The notes beneath the pieces were generated by a model, which worked only from the letters and a program-made list of their open reading frames with translations, did no database searches and was not told the origin of the DNA. This document shows positions 1 through 15,100 of a DNA stretch of 64,000 nt, piece after piece. This DNA comes from Tubiluchus corallicola. Taxonomy: Eukaryota > Priapulida > Priapulimorpha > Priapulimorphida > Tubiluchidae. How positions within the stretch are numbered: position 1 is the stretch's first letter; each line of letters opens with the position of its first letter. The stretch is from positions 62,001 through 126,000 of the forward strand of contig JAQGDQ010000252.1 in assembly GCA_030141605.1 (NCBI GenBank), in the 5' to 3' direction. Made by a program: the position numbers and the translations under genes.

Positions 1-118
1 ATGGCGGGGGTCGGGCTAGGTTGGCTGACTGCACAACTTCATTTGTAGGCATGAAGCCCGGAATGTTACGAGCAAATTCTTCATACACTGCAATCTGCCC
101 AGCCGTGACTCCACCCAC
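1..118 (-). other. CNOT1: CNOT1 exon 32 (cut by the window edge)
   Basis: The acceptor ATTAG just above 118 is followed by a phase-0 exon reading [20 protein letters not shown], then [19 protein letters not shown], to the first base. It matches the conserved AVYEEFARN(V/I)PGF(L/M)PTN stretch that follows the CNOT9-binding region. The exon and gene continue to the left of the window. Confidence 0.93.
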
Positions 119-3100
119 CTAATAGAAAAAACACAAGGGTAATACATTTAAATCAAATATATAAATAACCGCAAAATGCATTTATTTTAGGTAAATAGCT
201 AGTAGCGAAGCAATACAAATTCACACTAGCAAGTCCACTTCCTGATTTTTCGCCTAATATCTTATTTATGGCCATGAAACAGCACTTGAGCTTGCCTCAC
301 AAACGTAAGTAGTAGGTAACTTTCCAAAGTTGTTGTCTGTATTCAAAAGAGAAAGAAAGTTAGACATAAAATATCACAAACCTTCATATGAATTTTCTCC
401 GGCATTCTTTCAGCCTGATACGTCAGCACAATAGGATCACAGTAACGACGCCCCTCATTCCGTGCCTGCTTTCGCAGCTCAAATTCATTCTGAAGTCTCT
501 TGTCCATCTCAGGAATGGCTTTCTCAACTGCTGATTTCTGAATAAAGCTGCAAGCTAGCTCCACGTTGTCGCCGGCAACCATCTGGGCAGTTTGCTCGAT
601 AACTTCCTTCTGTACTTGCGTGGAACTCGACTAAAAAGCAAAGAATTTTTTCACAACAATTTAACATTGACGATAACATAACCTATGCTAAGATTTTTCT
701 TGAAACTGTGAGTAATACAATTTCATATCCTTATAACTAAAGTACCGATGAAAACTGTTTCAACTATCTAGAATTTCCGCATGCATTGTTGTGCAATGTT
801 TATGATGAACTAAGTTAGAAAATCCACAAAAAGTTTGGCATGCACATTTCTTTAAAATACAAACTGCTACTACATGCCTTTGTGTGTTCAAAATTGATTT
901 GATTATGAATTTATACGTGTTAACCCATAATATGCGGAAATACATCCGTTCCTAAAATTAACAAACATGCTTGCACATGACAGAAATCTATCTGATGTGA
1001 TAGAAACATAGATGTACCCCTTTAAAGCTTTGTTTGGCATACTAGTTTGTGTAAGATGACAGCACACTACATGAACAGATGGACAGTATAAACTTAGCAG
1101 CATGGATAGGTGGAAACTGTCATATATAACGATAAAAATAGCCATACATACTCTAAGTGCTAAACCAAACTGGCTTTTTAGATTGTTGCCAATGCTGATC
1201 AACAAAGGCTCTCTGCATGTGATCATTGCCATGCCCGCTGTCATGTAAGCAACCATGTGCTGTGCTGCTGCACGCATACGCGTCTGTTCATGATCCAGTG
1301 CAAAATCCTATAAAGAAAAGATCTTAAACGCTTTAATCTACGTATACACACTTTTAGAGAAAGCTATTTTGAAAAAACAAGTTTTGCTTATCACAAGACC
1401 AATGACAAATATAATTTGTAGTTGTTCTCGATGATAAATTTTTCATAAAATCAATCAGGTGGCTTGCTAGAAGTCACTCATAAAATGTTTACAGAGTCAA
1501 ATTTAGCTGTAAGGTTTTCTGCTTTAACGCAACTATAATGGGATGAAAACAGTCGCATAAACTTTGCAATGTAATTTTCAAGCACTCAAAATGGAAGATA
1601 AACACGTGGACCAAAATAAAGCAAATGCAGCAAAGGACCCTCGCCTGATACAAAACAAATTTGAAATGTATATATCACTAATAACATATTGATCTAAGCA
1701 AAATCTTGCAAACCTTTTTAACTATCTGCTCGCACGTGGTCAATGCAATTTTGATGGATCTTTCTACTACAGGGTGAAGCAGTTCTTGTACGGCACGTTC
1801 CACAGCGGGACGTACAAACTGCTTCAGCTGCGGATGAGCTTGAAACAATGGCAGCTGTAAAAAGTTAAAAACAATAATAGCTGTAAGCTTGAAACAATGG
1901 CAGCTGTAAAAAGTTAAAAACAATAATAGCTGCAAAGAGTTGCATCATTAAGTACGATAAAAAAATTGCAAACCGCTATCCGCAGTTAGATGATTAAACT
2001 AACCTAACTAAATGAAAACTATAAAACGATTAGATGGAAATTTTACGTTCATTTAATCATAATAAAATGTAATTCACCTGACTATTCACTGAAATGTGAG
2101 GTGCAAGACCGCCCAAGGTAGCAGTGCTGATGTCATGGAAAGCAAATTTTGGAGTCGGCAGTGTCGGCACAGGAGCCGTAGTTGTGGCCGGTGTAGCAGT
2201 GGCAGTAGTAACGGATGTAGGTATCGCTGAAACAGGAGGGCGTGCAATCATAGCCATGTCCATACCAACGGGCTCCTCTCTAGGTTTGGGAACAGATAGT
2301 TGTAGTTCAAGTTTTTCAAGACGCCGAGGATCCTTCAGTAAAGTTCCAGGCTTTAGTTCCTACAGTTTAGACATCATTACCAAAAATGAAATAAGGTTCA
2401 GTGCAGAAACTATACAGGAAAAAAATCAATCATCAATAATTTATTCAATGGCCATGGTACAGTTGTGCCATTAATACAAAGTAATACGAATCTTATGAGT
2501 ATTGAGCAGTTGTTTATACAAAAAAAATTAATATGAGATGGCACACAACTTTATGCTAGCAGGAACAGAAAAACTTATAATGGTACTGAACAATTCGTTG
2601 CATCAAAGTATTGCCTAAATAATAGTGAATCTATCATGCCCTCAATTTTAGTGCGGAAGCCTTGTTCATCTCGCACGGCTTGCAATCTTGAAGAGTATGA
2701 TCTGAAAACTCTGTGATTATTTTTTCCAATTAAACTGAATAGCCTAGAAATTCACTAATCATTAAAGGAAGACCGGACGATCGTTTAGACGCAATCTCAT
2801 TTTTAAATTTACTGTCCAAAATATACATTTTCTTGCCTATAAAAGTTAACAATTGTTCCTTATATTTGAATAATTAGCTTACAAAGTTAATTAACGGCAA
2901 CCAACACAGCTATTGCTTACGTCAGAAATTAACCACAGTTTGTGCAATGGCAGGCGTCTTCCCTTGCGCATCAAGCACATTTGCATAGGTGTTACAGTAC
3001 TGCTTAAACGCACGATGTCACGAAAAATGGGCTTTACATCATATGACGCCACGAAACTAACATAGCAGTTCATGATCATGGTTATCCTTCTTCTATTTGC

Positions 3101-6100
3101 CACCTATTTCTTCTATGACCGCCTTCTATTTGTCGGCCACGTGCACGTGATAAAAATGCGCCTCTACCAACCTTAGTAGATTCACTGAGCCGCGCGCAGC
3201 TTTGAAAGTTTAACGAAATTTGAGTTTCCGAGGTTTTAATTATTTAATCTAAGCTTTGATTTAAAATAAGCTATTGTAGTTTTCAAGATTTAAGAGCATT
3301 CTTTATTTTGAACTCGTGTTTACAGAATCATCCGGTTTTCATTTAAGCCCACCAAATACAACCGAATTATCTTAAAGATTAGAGCTTGTAAGACGTGTGG
3401 GAAGATCTCGAGTTCTTCTAGTCACCACTAAAAAAATACCTTCAAGATTGCAGGCTGTGCAAGATGTATGAGGTTTCCATACTAAATTTCGAAGGCATGA
3501 TTGATTTGCTATTATTTGACTATACGTTGATATAATAAATTGTTCTATATTACTACTCATTGTTTTTGTACCCGCCTTACAAAAGGTCATGCACCACCAC
3601 ATAATTTCTCCTCAACGTATATTTAAAAAGGCTGAAAACTGGTAAAATAATGCTAAATTTATCATTAGGGTGACTTAATGAGTGCGTTAATTGAATAAAA
3701 TTATAGAATAACGTACGCTAATTTCCAAATCTAAGGTTTTGCAAAGGACTTCGATCTCAAATTTGAGGTTCAGCTTCAGATCAGGTTCTTGGTGCAATTC
3801 GGCAAGGACACGCATGATTCCCAAGGTCCATGGATTTGGTGGTTTGAAAACCTTGAAACCAAATTTCAACTTTCTTTAACTTTTCTAAATCTTACCATAG
3901 TGCCAAAACAGTCATTTGAAATTAATGACCAAAATCCAATATTTGAATGCATAGTGCAATTTTTGACAAGTAAAGAATACGAAATAAAAAATTCCAGTTA
4001 AATTGAATACATTGACAAAACTCATATTCTATATACAAGCATTATTTTCTATATGCAGACAAGCATGTTCAAACACACACACAACATATAACTTTAGAAT
4101 GCATAGTTTATTATGAATAGTGGTTTATGAACATTCTGGCATTTATAGTTGTAATCTAGCTAATAACGTTAAATTTAGTACCTTGCTTTTTGCACACGAC
4201 TCTAAAACTTTGGCAACAAATGGTACAACGTACAGCAACTCCTGCTGACCTTTAAAGTATGCTTCGAGGATGAGAGATTTAATGTCGATGTCCTAAAAAA
4301 TGCAGTATGTAAAATGCAGTATGTAAAAATGTCGACAAACTACAAAGTGATCGCACTTACCTATATAAAAGAAACTGTAAAATGCAAAATCAGTTCTTTT
4401 ACTCTGCAGTATTTTAAGTTAAAAGAAGTAGTAGCAAACTGTATTTTGACAAATTCGAGAATCTACATAATAGATAATTTATTTGCTGAAGTATTCATAC
4501 CAGTTGGAGTATCGGTTTGTTTTTAGCAAGTGTCAGCATTCCTAGCCAGTGCCCCAAGTTCTTTAGCAACGATCTGTCGGAAAAGTTGGCTATGCCTTTA
4601 TCACTACTAAGCAACACCTGAAACACAAGGCTAATTACACTAAATTGTACAACAAATGAAGGGCTGCAAATGCAAACTTTATAAAGATCCAAGAAATTAC
4701 GATAAAAAATATCGCAAATTTTGCGAAGTTCGTCACCGATATCAAACATTTCGACAATTTTCTACGGCTTTCAAAAGACTGTTAACAACCTACCTTGATA
4801 TTACGAAACGATTCCCTGATAACCATGTCAGTAAATTTAGGCCATTTTAGGGAGTCCAGAAAGTTCGAATACAGCAGATGAAAGTTAGGCTCAATGCTGG
4901 CTCTCTTCATAACTAAATATTGAGAGACCCACTGTATGTGCTCCTCCAGTATCACCTCTTTCAATTCACCGGTCTAAAGATCACAGTAGAAATCATCTTA
5001 ATATGAACTGCTAACACTTTAATTCGGCTAATCATATAGCTGCCATAATGGCAACCAAACTGCATTTTTTGTTTCAACAGCAACCAAGTTCTTACCACAG
5101 ATTACTATTAGCACTTGACAAATTTAACAGTAAACTGATTTTAACTAAAAAAATCTTATTGTATTTCCAGTTATAGTTGATAAATATTCGTTTACGAGTG
5201 ACATGAACTGCTGAACTTAAAAATAATTTCTGTAGTATTTTATTGCAGTGTGGAGTAACAAATCAGTTAAAATCTAAACATTACAGTAAACACATACCTT
5301 TGACTGCAGATTGCTTTGCGACAAATTGTTGAAAATGAAGAAGATCTTGTCTTGAATACTTTCACCGGGTGCAGCAGCCTGATCATCCTTCTCGGTTGCC
5401 ACAAGAAGTGTGTCGATGTTTGTTGTGGCAATGGACGGCTTTGCAGAGACAACTTTGGCAGGGGCAGTCGAAGCAGGCGCACTCGTGGTAACCGGCTTCA
5501 CCGCTGGAGCAGGTGGAGCAGAAGTGGTGGCTAGGGTTGATGCAGTAACCGTGGAAACAGGAGATGCAACCGCCCTTGTCACTGGTGGCTCCTGAGACCT
5601 GGTGCCATACTGTATGTACTAGATGAGGAAGCAAACATGTACAGTTATGAAAGTCACTTACACTTAAGCATACACAAAAAACCCAAGAAAGAAGGAAGTG
5701 AGTTTCAATACCCAAAACGCAATTTTGGACTTGAAAAATTTAATGTTTGGCGAATGCTGATATTTCTGCATTTTACAAATTCAAAAAGGATCAGATAATT
5801 AGTAAAATAACCTTTCACAAAAGTTTAAAAAAGAAAAATGAATGAGGACGTTCATTGAGTTACATACCTCAATTATATGAGCCGGAAATTCACTGAAGTG
5901 TGGAATAACAGCCAGATGTTGACAATATTGTGGATACTCTTTTAACCTATGATATGATAAAGTTGATTGAATATTAATATAAACAGTATCAAATTGAAGC
6001 CTTTACAGTAAATTTGCTGTAAAGCATAAAATTAGTGCATTCTGGAAATGTTTGTGAATTTTGCAAGAAGAGCCAGACGCATAAATCATACTAATTTTTA

Positions 6101-9100
6101 TAATGCTACTGACTCTTTTGGTTTTATGTGTTGGTAGTAGACATTGTTTATAAACCATAAACTACTATATAATGCTAGCACTAAGTTAGCTGAGTGGAAT
6201 GTGTTAATACACGTTTTAGTGATTAGATAATGAAAAGCACCGCCTGTGCCTATCACTTCTTAACACTATGACTCAATCTACTAAATGTAGTATATTACTC
6301 CCAACCAATCCGATAACAGATGCTGACCATTGTATATGTTTTTACCTCGCACTAGTAAATACACGCAATAATATCATTAATGATACTTGGCAATGTGCCT
6401 TATTGTGTAACTATCCCATAAATTTTCTAATATGCGCAATTTGGTTAGAATGGTGGGTCACGAAGATATGACTTCGTGAACAAGGCCTTGATGCTCAGTT
6501 TGCAAAAATTTAGCTTGTATTTTATTCCAGTTTACACTATACCATCGCATATCAGCAATAATGAACAATTAAAGTGAAATGCAAGACTGTTAAAGATATT
6601 AACTTTCACTACACTCATAAAACTACAATTATTTATACCTTGATTTAAATCTGTCCACTGCAGTAATGCCAAACACATACATCTTGCTTCCACGAGGTTT
6701 GCGCAAAGCCTCCAGTACGTAGCGCAGAGCAATGCCTAACAGCGCCATCTGACTAAAAGTTTGAGAAACAATATCAAAATTCAAAGTTTACACACTTTAC
6801 TATATGCCATCAACATTAATATTATTACTAGCAAAGGCCCCGCAAAAGATTTTGCGTATAAATACACGTGTAATCAATAATACGCGAACATCCTACCTAG
6901 TCCACATTTATAACACAAAGCCCGTAACATCGTGTCTACTGTTTGTTTACTTTGCCTGTAGCAGCTTTTTGCTGAATTAAAGCTATAAGATTATAGACAG
7001 AATAGAATGGATGACGTCACAACAATGCCTTTGCGTCAGCAGTTTTCTAAGTGAAAATTGCCGAAAATAGAACTCCTAACTAACTCGTTGATACTCCTCT
7101 CGGTGGACCTGCCCTAAAATATATCCCACATCATCGTGTAGCCCCGTCCTTCCTCTTTGTAAAGAGCTATATATCTCTTTCCGAGAGTCCCACCGGGCGC
7201 CGCTAGAACGTTTTTCCCGCAGGCTGTTTGGTCAAAATTTCGAAAAAATCGCGAGTTGGGTCCGCGAAAACGCCCGTTGCGGGGCGCCGTGGCCCTCTCG
7301 CGAATTCTAAATAGGCCTATGACACCCATCGCTGAACGGGCTAGCTATCCATACCCAGCACCACCCTCGGCCCATTCCCGTTCTCTACATCTCAGCCGTA
7401 TAACTTTTGCAAAAAACGGCCGAAAAATGGCCATTTTTGGAGGTTTTTCGCCTCCCCTTCCTCGCTGTGGGCCCAATTCGAAAAATAAACCATCAATGAG
7501 AAGACACTAGATCGAGACCTTTCGTTTGATGTATAAATCGCCGCAAATCGTGCCCTCGTCCGGGCTGTAGCCTCGAATCTTATATATAAATAAATATATA
7601 TATATATATATTAAGATACCAAGAATATTAATATAAGAGATGATATGAACTACATTTCCAATTCAGGAATATTCATGTACATACGTTACTAGGCCATGTT
7701 CAATAATGCCTCCAAATAAGCTGGCTGTGATCTGCAGCTCCCTATCCGGATACTGGGGGAAGAATCTGTATTCCTCAAACAGGTTTCGCAGCATACAGTT
7801 AAAAACATCCTAAAAGTGAGTGTGAGAATTAACGCTAAAATCTTTTTTAAACACCAAACCTGTTGCGCTTACTACAACTTTAACACCAATCCGTCGATGA
7901 CTTTAGGTAACAGCTTCAGCACTGACTGTATGCGTACTCCTCCTATGAGCAATATTTAAAATAACAGTTTCAAATTCTGAAAACTAATAAAAAGCGGAGA
8001 GTTCCATTCGGCTTGTGACACTGCGCATGTAAAAATATTTGGTTAAGGTTAGTCCAATGGAGCAATGGCAGAAAACAATACACAACAATAAATGTGTTTA
8101 GTGAGTGAGTGCCAAACTTCCAGGACAATAAAAAAAGTAATATGGTGGCTGCTTATGGTTTTTGGGGACAGTCACATTTTACCATTTGTTAACATACAAG
8201 TATAACATGCGTGTAGATAGTAGACACAAAGAAAGAAAGGCCTGCGACAATGAGAGCTTCACAAAATTAGACTGACCTGTATTACAATAAAAATTATTTT
8301 CAACACACTTAGTTCAAAGCAACATCATTCAATCTGTCTTTCCATGTAGATTTGCTAACTTCTTACTTTGCCAGTAGGGTCATCTAGTGGCAGTTTCCTC
8401 TTTGCTGGTTTGATAAGTTTGAGATCAATTGTAACACGGTAAATACTTAGAGAATAAGTTATTCCAGAAACATGTGTTTCTAAGTTTTCTAGACGACATT
8501 ATGAACTTCTTTAAAAGATGCAGTTGATATCCTGAGATTTGACTATCTGAATTAAAACGAAGTATAAAGTGCTCCAAGAATCTGAGACATGGTGGACAGC
8601 GCAAAAAAGTTACAATCCCTAGTTGTCGATCCATGTCAATAACACAAAAAATGCCAAGTCTATCAATCCTTCTTTACACGTGGTGACCACATTAACAGGT
8701 GCGGTAGCAAAGTAACTTGAGACAACCAAGAAATTTGCTTACCCGTTCCTTCTTGATGATAGAGTCCTTGAATTTTTTCAGCATTTCTAACACCTCGTCA
8801 ATTCCCATTGTGTGATGAGGTGGATGATTGTAAATACGCTGAAAGTACGTGTTGGCTTCATCCTCGACCTCCTTCGAGAAAGTCTGACTCATCTCACTGG
8901 AAAGAGTAGCAGCCATTTCCCCAGTTACACCAGCAGGCGGGGTAACTGTAAATAGACAAAAATCTTGATAATAAAATCTTTCTAAATAATGATCGCTTAA
9001 AATTTAGCACGTAAGACACTTGCAAGACCTTTACATTTCTTTTACGAAGCACGGGACTGCAAATAGTGCCATTACACGCTTGTGGTAGCTTGTAACTCCA

Positions 9101-12100
9101 GGCGGCAAACAAAAGATCACTTGGCAACCTATTGTTCGAGCTAAGCTGTAGGTTGCTGCTGCGTCAAATTTTAAAATTTTCTTTTACAAATATCATTAGC
9201 ACACAAAAAAAATCCATGTTCAACAATTGCATAAATAACATATTCCTGTTGGATATTTCTTAGATCATTTGAAGATATTGGCCATTTTTGCTTAACGATT
9301 CAGATAATTTGGCCATTTCAGAAAAATCTCCCACTACCTCATGAAAAATGCTTCATTTACGGTACAATCAGCTTAAAACACTTGATAAATTTTCTCAAAA
9401 CACATAAAAAAGTGACAATTACAAAGTTTAAGTACCCCTCTCAATAGATCAATTGGTTGTCTTTACCTGCAAATACACATTGTAATGAAATCAACAGATA
9501 TTTTGTGTAGAAATTGAAATTTCCCAATTGCACTATTTGCAGCCACATAAGCAATAAGTGAAAAATCTTTATATGTACCTTCCCGCAGTCGTTCAGCATT
9601 GGCAGCTTGAAGAAACGCATTTTTGGCGCTGATGCTATTCAGACCCCCTGATATCATTGATGAAGCATTTAGGCCAGAAGATAATGATCCAGCACCAGAA
9701 AACGAAGCAGCACCTACAAATGAAATAAAAACTGTAAATTTCATGTTTATCGGCAAAAAATCACTAACGTTAGCATTAAATTTGTCATAACCCTTTTATG
9801 TATCAAAATTTTCTTAATAAGACAAAAGTCTTTCAAATGCCATTCTTCTCGTAAATCTGGCCTTTTTGTGTGATAATTGTTCTTTATATTTATATATAAT
9901 AAAATTATTGACTTGTAAAACTGAATGCCAATGTTGTGTATAACTAGGCAAAATCATCAAAATAAATTCTCTCCCAAATATTATTTATATCAGGTGTTGA
10001 AAGCCATGTAGGCGAAAATAAAAAAATGTCCTACAAATACGAATGAACTATTACATCTTACACAAAATCGTGTGTATATTCATTTTAATGAAGAATAATT
10101 TTACTACCTGGTAGTTGGGTACCGATACTAGGCATAGAAGGCAGTCCAGACAATACGCTCTGAGTTGGCAGACTAGGAAACACCTGTTTACCGGGAGACC
10201 CGGGAGTACTGGAAAATGGAGACGTGAGAGCGCTGGGAAATGGCAAGCTGCTACTGACGCTGGACATACTCGATCCTCCCAAACTCAGCGAGCTCATGCT
10301 GCCTCCTAGGCCAGCTAGGGGGTCCACCTGCAGATTAATAATGATTAGGAACTTGTAAAGTTCAGGTATGCAGTGGATACTTTTCACAATGTAAATTAAT
10401 CGTACTCAGCTTTGCTCATTTCACAAAATTTTGTGTTGAACAAAATAAATTTTCGTAAGTTAATCCTTTGGTGTTCTGCTTTACTCGTACTTAGAATATG
10501 CCTCTGCAAAAAGTGACTACATTTTCACCATCTACCTGTACCTTGACAAATTCTAGTTAAACTGTTCATGCATTGTTAGGTATTAAACGGCACAACAATT
10601 TTGTAGGAAAAGCTTCTCATCCCTTTTTTTGCAATAACACTCTAAGCAAACAAGAAAATGAACACAAGTCATATATATAATCCCATGAATGCTTAAGTAA
10701 TTGGGCATATACACTAGCATGCAGATAATCTCACTCACTGAGCTACTGATTGCAGCAGGATTGTAAGCAGGTTCTAAACCACGTGAGCTCTTTATGACAC
10801 CTGGTGGTGGTTGCCTTGGTTTGTTTAACAACATGTTGCAATTTGCTACCATTGTTAAAATGATCTCAGACGTTTCTTGATTAACATTCCTATGGTAAAG
10901 AATTACACAAATTATTACTAGAAAAGACACAAAAACAGGCAAGAAAATACAAATGAACCACGACAAATGCAACCATCAGCAAAAACAAGAATAATGTGAA
11001 GTTAAAATCAACATTTACTGTCGGTACGTCTGCTGACGGTAGTTAAACAACAATTATCAGAGTGTGGATCTATACCTAACCACATACAATCCACATATAC
11101 ATAGTTGCGCCGGGTCAAAACAAGATTCAGGTTAAAAATTCTAAGCATACAAATTGATGAGTCCGACACAAGTTATGTAAGATAAAAAAACAGAAATATA
11201 ATTTTACAAGCTTGAGCTATCTTTTATAATACACGTAGAAGAAGTAAAATATATACAGTAGTAGTAGCTTAATAAAACCAGCTGCATTTTAGAACCATTC
11301 AAGCATGGTCTGAATTGGAATTACCACCCAGAAACTATTGTTAAGAAAATTTGGTAAATCAAATCAGTAAGCCATTTAATAAAATCGCAGTTTTCAGCAA
11401 CAGGAGACAAAAGCAACAGCAAAATGAAAAAATAAAAAGGTATTTTTGGTAGTTTATCATCACGTACGATAAGCCGTTTTTCGTCAACCAGTTTCCTCAA
11501 AGCTCAATCTCAGAAAAGTGACCAAACATGCATGAATTCATTGCACAATAGTGAACTTTAAACCAACAATGTCAATATATAGGTTCAGATGTTGTTCAAA
11601 TCCTCAACCATCCACAAGCTTCAAACAGTACAATATAAAAACTTATTAATAAATTGTGAATTTACTCGTGAGTACGTTTTGTAACATATTTATATGCAAG
11701 GTTCAACTGTATCCAACTGTCTATACTTACACAGCACAAGCCTGAAGGCAGGCCAGCATTGTACCTAATGTCTCTGGTGGCAGCTGAGCATTCTTGGGCA
11801 AGCTATCTTCCTTCATGGGACCACCGGTTATTGATGGACATCTGCGCTTCAGAAACGTCACGCAAGCCTGCACAAACTGTTCCTAAAATTGCAAAAATAA
11901 ATGACGCCACAAAAGTTAGCTAATATATTCTCAAGCACAATCAAAATATTATTTCCGAGTTAAATTTCTACCAAAAAAGAATTCAGCTCGCTATATTTTA
12001 GTTCTTGTCCATTAAAGTTTGCAAATAAGAAATGGTATACCAGCATTTTTTAAATTGCATAACAAAATGGCCACGATTTTTTGTATCTAAAACTTACAAA

Positions 12101-15100
12101 TTCGGTCTCAACAAAGTTAGCTTAAAAAGTGTAAACAAATGCAACGTTTGTGATAAAAAACAGATTAAACGGATAAGTAACATACCCCATGCTCACGTAT
12201 TTTGTCTGTTAACCACTTATCCAGCTTCAAGTACTCGCGACGTGATGCCAGACATGCCAAATCAATCACGAATGCAAAAGGAGTTGCATTCAGCAACATA
12301 GATAGAGCCTGTAAGATTTGCCAAATTACCATGAGCAAGCAAATGACACATTTGCACAAGTCTCAAAAACATCAAAGCGCTTAGTTCTTGGACATTAATG
12401 AAAACATTTTTTCCACAAATCAGTTTACATTTTATTTTTTTTTAACATTAAATATACTATATGAAACTAACCTCGACAATTTTGGTAAGGAAAAAAGTAG
12501 GGAGGAAAAAAATCAGACATACAAGGACTAAAAGCGTGTCACTTAATTAAGAGTAGTTTAAAAGTTCAATACCTTGAGATCTTGCGCAACATCTAGAATT
12601 CTAGACAGCCTAGACTGGTCACCATCCCCTCTCATATACCACTCCGCCATGGCATGCATGATCAGCGTGCGAATGGTTGTCGACTGACCCTGTTTTAAAA
12701 GAAATGCCTTCACATCTCTTGTCTTCATTGTATTTGTGAGCACATCAAACCTGGCCCTCCACGAACAATCAAAGCTATTGTCACTTGGAACGGTGGGCTC
12801 CTCCGCACAGTCACGGTTTGACAAGGGGTCGTAATTTAACTGAGGTGGCACATAGTTAAAAAAGTTCCAACTTGGAAATGTAAAATTTTCTCCTGACATA
12901 ATTTACTCTAATAAAGTAGTCCATAAAAAACCCAAAGTTGTTTTTCAAATTATTTCAAAGTCATTAAAACTGAGATATAAATAATAAGAAGTTCGTCACT
13001 ATTCATTAGTCGGCTAAAACATCACCAATCACATCATAAATAATTTTATTAACTTATTTTTTGTTTTTCTATAAAACCACAGACTCTTTAGTTAAGACAG
13101 ATTTAAGAGAACCATTGCTTAGCCCACTGTCTCAGATCATAGTGTTGTCTGTTACATATCCTGCAAACTAGACAAAAGTACAGTACAGAGTAGAGTGTGT
13201 GAGTGAGTGTGGTTTCTGTTGATAAAAGAGACAGGATAGTGTTTCACCTGATTTCAAACATGTACAGGTAAGAAGGTGCAGGTGGTTGACTTGGAAAACT
13301 CAGCTTTATTTAAACCAGACCAGTTATCAAGTGGTGATAGTTTAGAGGATGTATTTGACCTCATTTTCTTAAAACTTTTCCATACTGCTAGCAAAACTGG
13401 TTAGATTTATGCAACATGTTCATGCAATGCTAGCTACATAACTGCAACTGAGCATATAATTCTTTTACCACATTTAACTCATATCCATACATTATATTTA
13501 CATAATAATATTTATAACAAAATTAATATCTATGTTTCTAAAAATATATAGCCTGTTTGTCCTTTTGTATGTGAAAGACTTCGTGCATTTGAATAATTTT
13601 TCTCAAAAAGTAATGTAAATTGATGGAATCATATAAGACTGCTAGTGAAAGTAGGATGAGCGAATCACAACAAAACTAAATGTGAAAATGAAAAAAGAGA
13701 ATAATACTACAGGAACTTCACATTATGAGAAAACAAACAGTGGAATCCCTGCTGAGATCCAATCACATTACCATTACTATCATGACTTGTATACGGAAAC
13801 AAGAAGTGGTGAATAGAGAGTTCAAAAGACGATCAAAGTTTAATCCCGCCACCATAATCATCAATGTACTTTTCCAGTACGAAATAATTCTCAGTTAGAA
13901 CACTGTCAGAAAAAAGCTCTAGTGACTAATACTAGTTACTATCTTAATGCAAATAAGCTAAGCAAACGTAGGTGTACATGAAATCTATTCTTATTACATT
14001 TATTGTTACAGCCATCGTTCGTATGTTAATTACTCTCATTTTTTCACACAGATGATCACTGTTAGGTTAATTACACTTATTATTAAAACAGTTGTGAGTT
14101 AGCTAGAAAACAGTGGATGATTAGAATGCGGGTGTCAATGCTAGAATGGTTAACCTAAAAAGCAAAATTTTAATAGCCAGGTAATTATAACTTTTTCTCC
14201 AAAAAACTGAGAAAGCAGCACTAAAATTACAAAACTAAACATAAATGTAGCATTACAGTCAAACCTCTTTACACTACCCACTTTGGGATAGGAAAAAAGA
14301 TGGCATTATAGCAAGGTCCGCTAAATTTAGCCATAGACAAATCACGCAGCAGTCCAGATTAGAGTACTCAATTATTACACTAAAAATTAATGAATTAACA
14401 GAAAATTATCAAATTAATCATTTGTGATAATGACTCACTCAAAATCAAACATCTTCATCAGAAACATTTTGTTTACGTAAATGTGTATTTTAGAATTGTA
14501 AATTTTTTGTTATTTAAATTATAATGTTCTACAGTATTGCGTTTCCCATCATTTAACTGCCAATTACACACGTCAACGGAATTCAAATTTAAATTGAGAA
14601 CGGTGCCAAAATTAATTTTATTTAATCCTAGCTATTCAAGGGTGGCTGACTAGATAATCTATGGGTTCTTCGCTGCCCTTCTCCTTGCATGTATATTGCA
14701 TGTATTCCTAATACTGTATTTTGATGATTCTTGCGGAGTTAATAAATAACATGAATTGAAATTGAATTGTGTCTTGTAGTCAGTTACATAATAGACTGTA
14801 GGCCTACTGCTCCACTAAATATGTAGATGTAAAAAAAGGTTAAGTCATAACTACAAATTTCTTGCTGAGATATGCTTGAATGATTCAAGCAAATATCACA
14901 TTTCTCATAGCGAAAAAAGAACCATGCGTTTTCTTGTCAGCTACTATTATGACTGCGACTATTATCAGAGCTATCATTCTTTGCTATTGTGATTGTACGA
15001 AGTACAGCTAGTATACAAGCCCACAACATTCATCACTTTACACGACACGTGACATCTAGTCAGTGTCAGCGCCTCAGCCAAGTGTATAGCAGCCGTGTAC

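Noticed and set aside
2340-2359. A one-base frameshift in CNOT1 exon 28 within [10 protein letters not shown]
   Set aside because: This came from my miscounting an A run. The overlapping plus-strand frame ([10 protein letters not shown]) fixes three A residues, and the exon is 282 nt, in frame throughout.
7114-7510. Overlapping frames of 71 and 84 codons in the GC-rich insert as proteins
   Set aside because: They overlap on opposite strands, resemble nothing known, and are open mainly because the block is GC-rich.
12558-12899. A 113-codon frame starting [11 protein letters not shown] as a separate small gene or an alternative CNOT1 start
   Set aside because: Only the last 39 codons (from [12 protein letters not shown]) are conserved CNOT1 exon 13. 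The rest is upstream intron that happens to be open, and a good CAG acceptor separates them at 12690.
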